Origin: Nitriliruptoraceae bacterium
Lineage (GTDB): Bacteria > Actinomycetota > Nitriliruptoria > Nitriliruptorales > Nitriliruptoraceae
Direction: 5' to 3'
Length of the DNA: 5,603 nucleotides
Assembly (NCBI GenBank): GCA_007118045.1
Contig: SKTG01000283.1
Location: 1-5,603, forward strand
Under the pieces are notes generated by a model. It did no database searches and was not told where the DNA came from. It saw only the letters and a program-made list of their open reading frames with translations. A program made the translations under genes and the position numbers. Positions 5,470-5,603 of the stretch are shown one piece after another; position 1 is the stretch's first letter, and each line of letters opens with the position of its first letter.

Positions 5470-5603
5470 GTGCCCGAAGGCCACACGATCCACCGGCTCG
5501 CCCGCGACCACGCATCGTGGTTCACGGGTGAACGGGTGCGGGTCGATTCGCCACAGGGACGGTTCACCGCCGGCGCCGGGCTGCTCGACGGTGCCCGCTT
5601 CGA
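5470..5603 (+). CDS. nei: Nei/Fpg-family DNA glycosylase, N-terminal part (runs off the window)
   Basis: Only the first 44 codons are present. The protein begins MPEGHTIHRLARDH, followed by VRVDSPQGRF. Fpg/Nei enzymes excise oxidised bases and cut the abasic site, using the N-terminal proline (after Met removal) as the Schiff-base nucleophile and the next Glu as catalytic acid. Both are here, as Pro2 and Glu3. Because Pro must follow the initiator, the GTG at 5470 has to be the start. The MPEGHT-HRLAR and SPQGRF pattern resembles the actinobacterial Nei1 branch as I remember it, rather than Fpg/MutM. No Shine-Dalgarno sequence and no clear -10 are visible upstream. It is divergent from the methyltransferase gene. 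The H2TH and zinc-finger domains would lie beyond the right edge. Confidence 0.88.
   Translation, partial: MPEGHTIHRLARDHASWFTGERVRVDSPQGRFTAGAGLLDGARF

Noticed and set aside
5225..5515. A 96-codon minus-strand frame between the methyltransferase and glycosylase genes
   Set aside because: It is composed mostly of Arg, Gly and Ala, has no ribosome binding site, covers the glycosylase start on the other strand and shows no family feature.
4527..5531. A 334-codon plus-strand frame across the methyltransferase gene and the intergenic region
   Set aside because: It is antisense to an unmistakable methyltransferase, has no recognisable domain, and overlaps the glycosylase start in another frame.

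Overview
This window looks like a chromosomal segment of a high-GC actinobacterium. The genes are very GC-rich at third codon positions, two starts are GTG, the -10 elements are of the TAnnnT kind, one gene appears leaderless, and both tRNAs lack an encoded CCA. The predicted proteins (a YajQ-type protein, a membrane pyrophosphatase, a CFA-type methyltransferase and a Nei-type glycosylase) are ordinary chromosomal functions. I cannot place it below phylum level. A deep-branching actinobacterial lineage is only a guess.

Layout from left to right. Bases 20-270 carry two tRNA genes on the minus strand, tRNA-Tyr(GTA) followed by tRNA-Thr(GGT), each with a candidate promoter of its own. Upstream of them on the same strand, 360-884 encodes a stand-alone nuclease of the group I intron-associated PD-(D/E)XK family. 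A divergent intergenic region (885-1088) with a perfect four-copy 7-bp tandem repeat separates it from yajQ (1089-1580, plus). yajQ converges on hppA (minus, 1661-3691), and a strong nested hairpin between them probably terminates both. hppA encodes a membrane-bound, ion-pumping pyrophosphatase. Its mRNA leader contains a near-perfect 39-nt hairpin that buries an upstream ATG and leaves a strong ribosome binding site and a GTG start exposed. Upstream of hppA on the same strand is a CFA-type methyltransferase (3825-5192), whose promoter puts the transcription start on its own ATG. Divergent from it, the first 44 codons of a Nei/Fpg-type DNA glycosylase begin at 5470 and run off the right edge.

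The genes do not form one pathway. The pyrophosphatase removes PPi from biosynthesis while energising the membrane, and the methyltransferase modifies acyl chains of membrane lipids, so both act at the membrane, but hppA has its own candidate promoter. I found no CRISPR array, insertion sequence, prophage or recognisable defence operon. The least ordinary items are the intron-less homing-type nuclease beside the tRNA genes, the hppA leader hairpin, the potassium-type signature of the pyrophosphatase and the leaderless arrangement of the methyltransferase gene.
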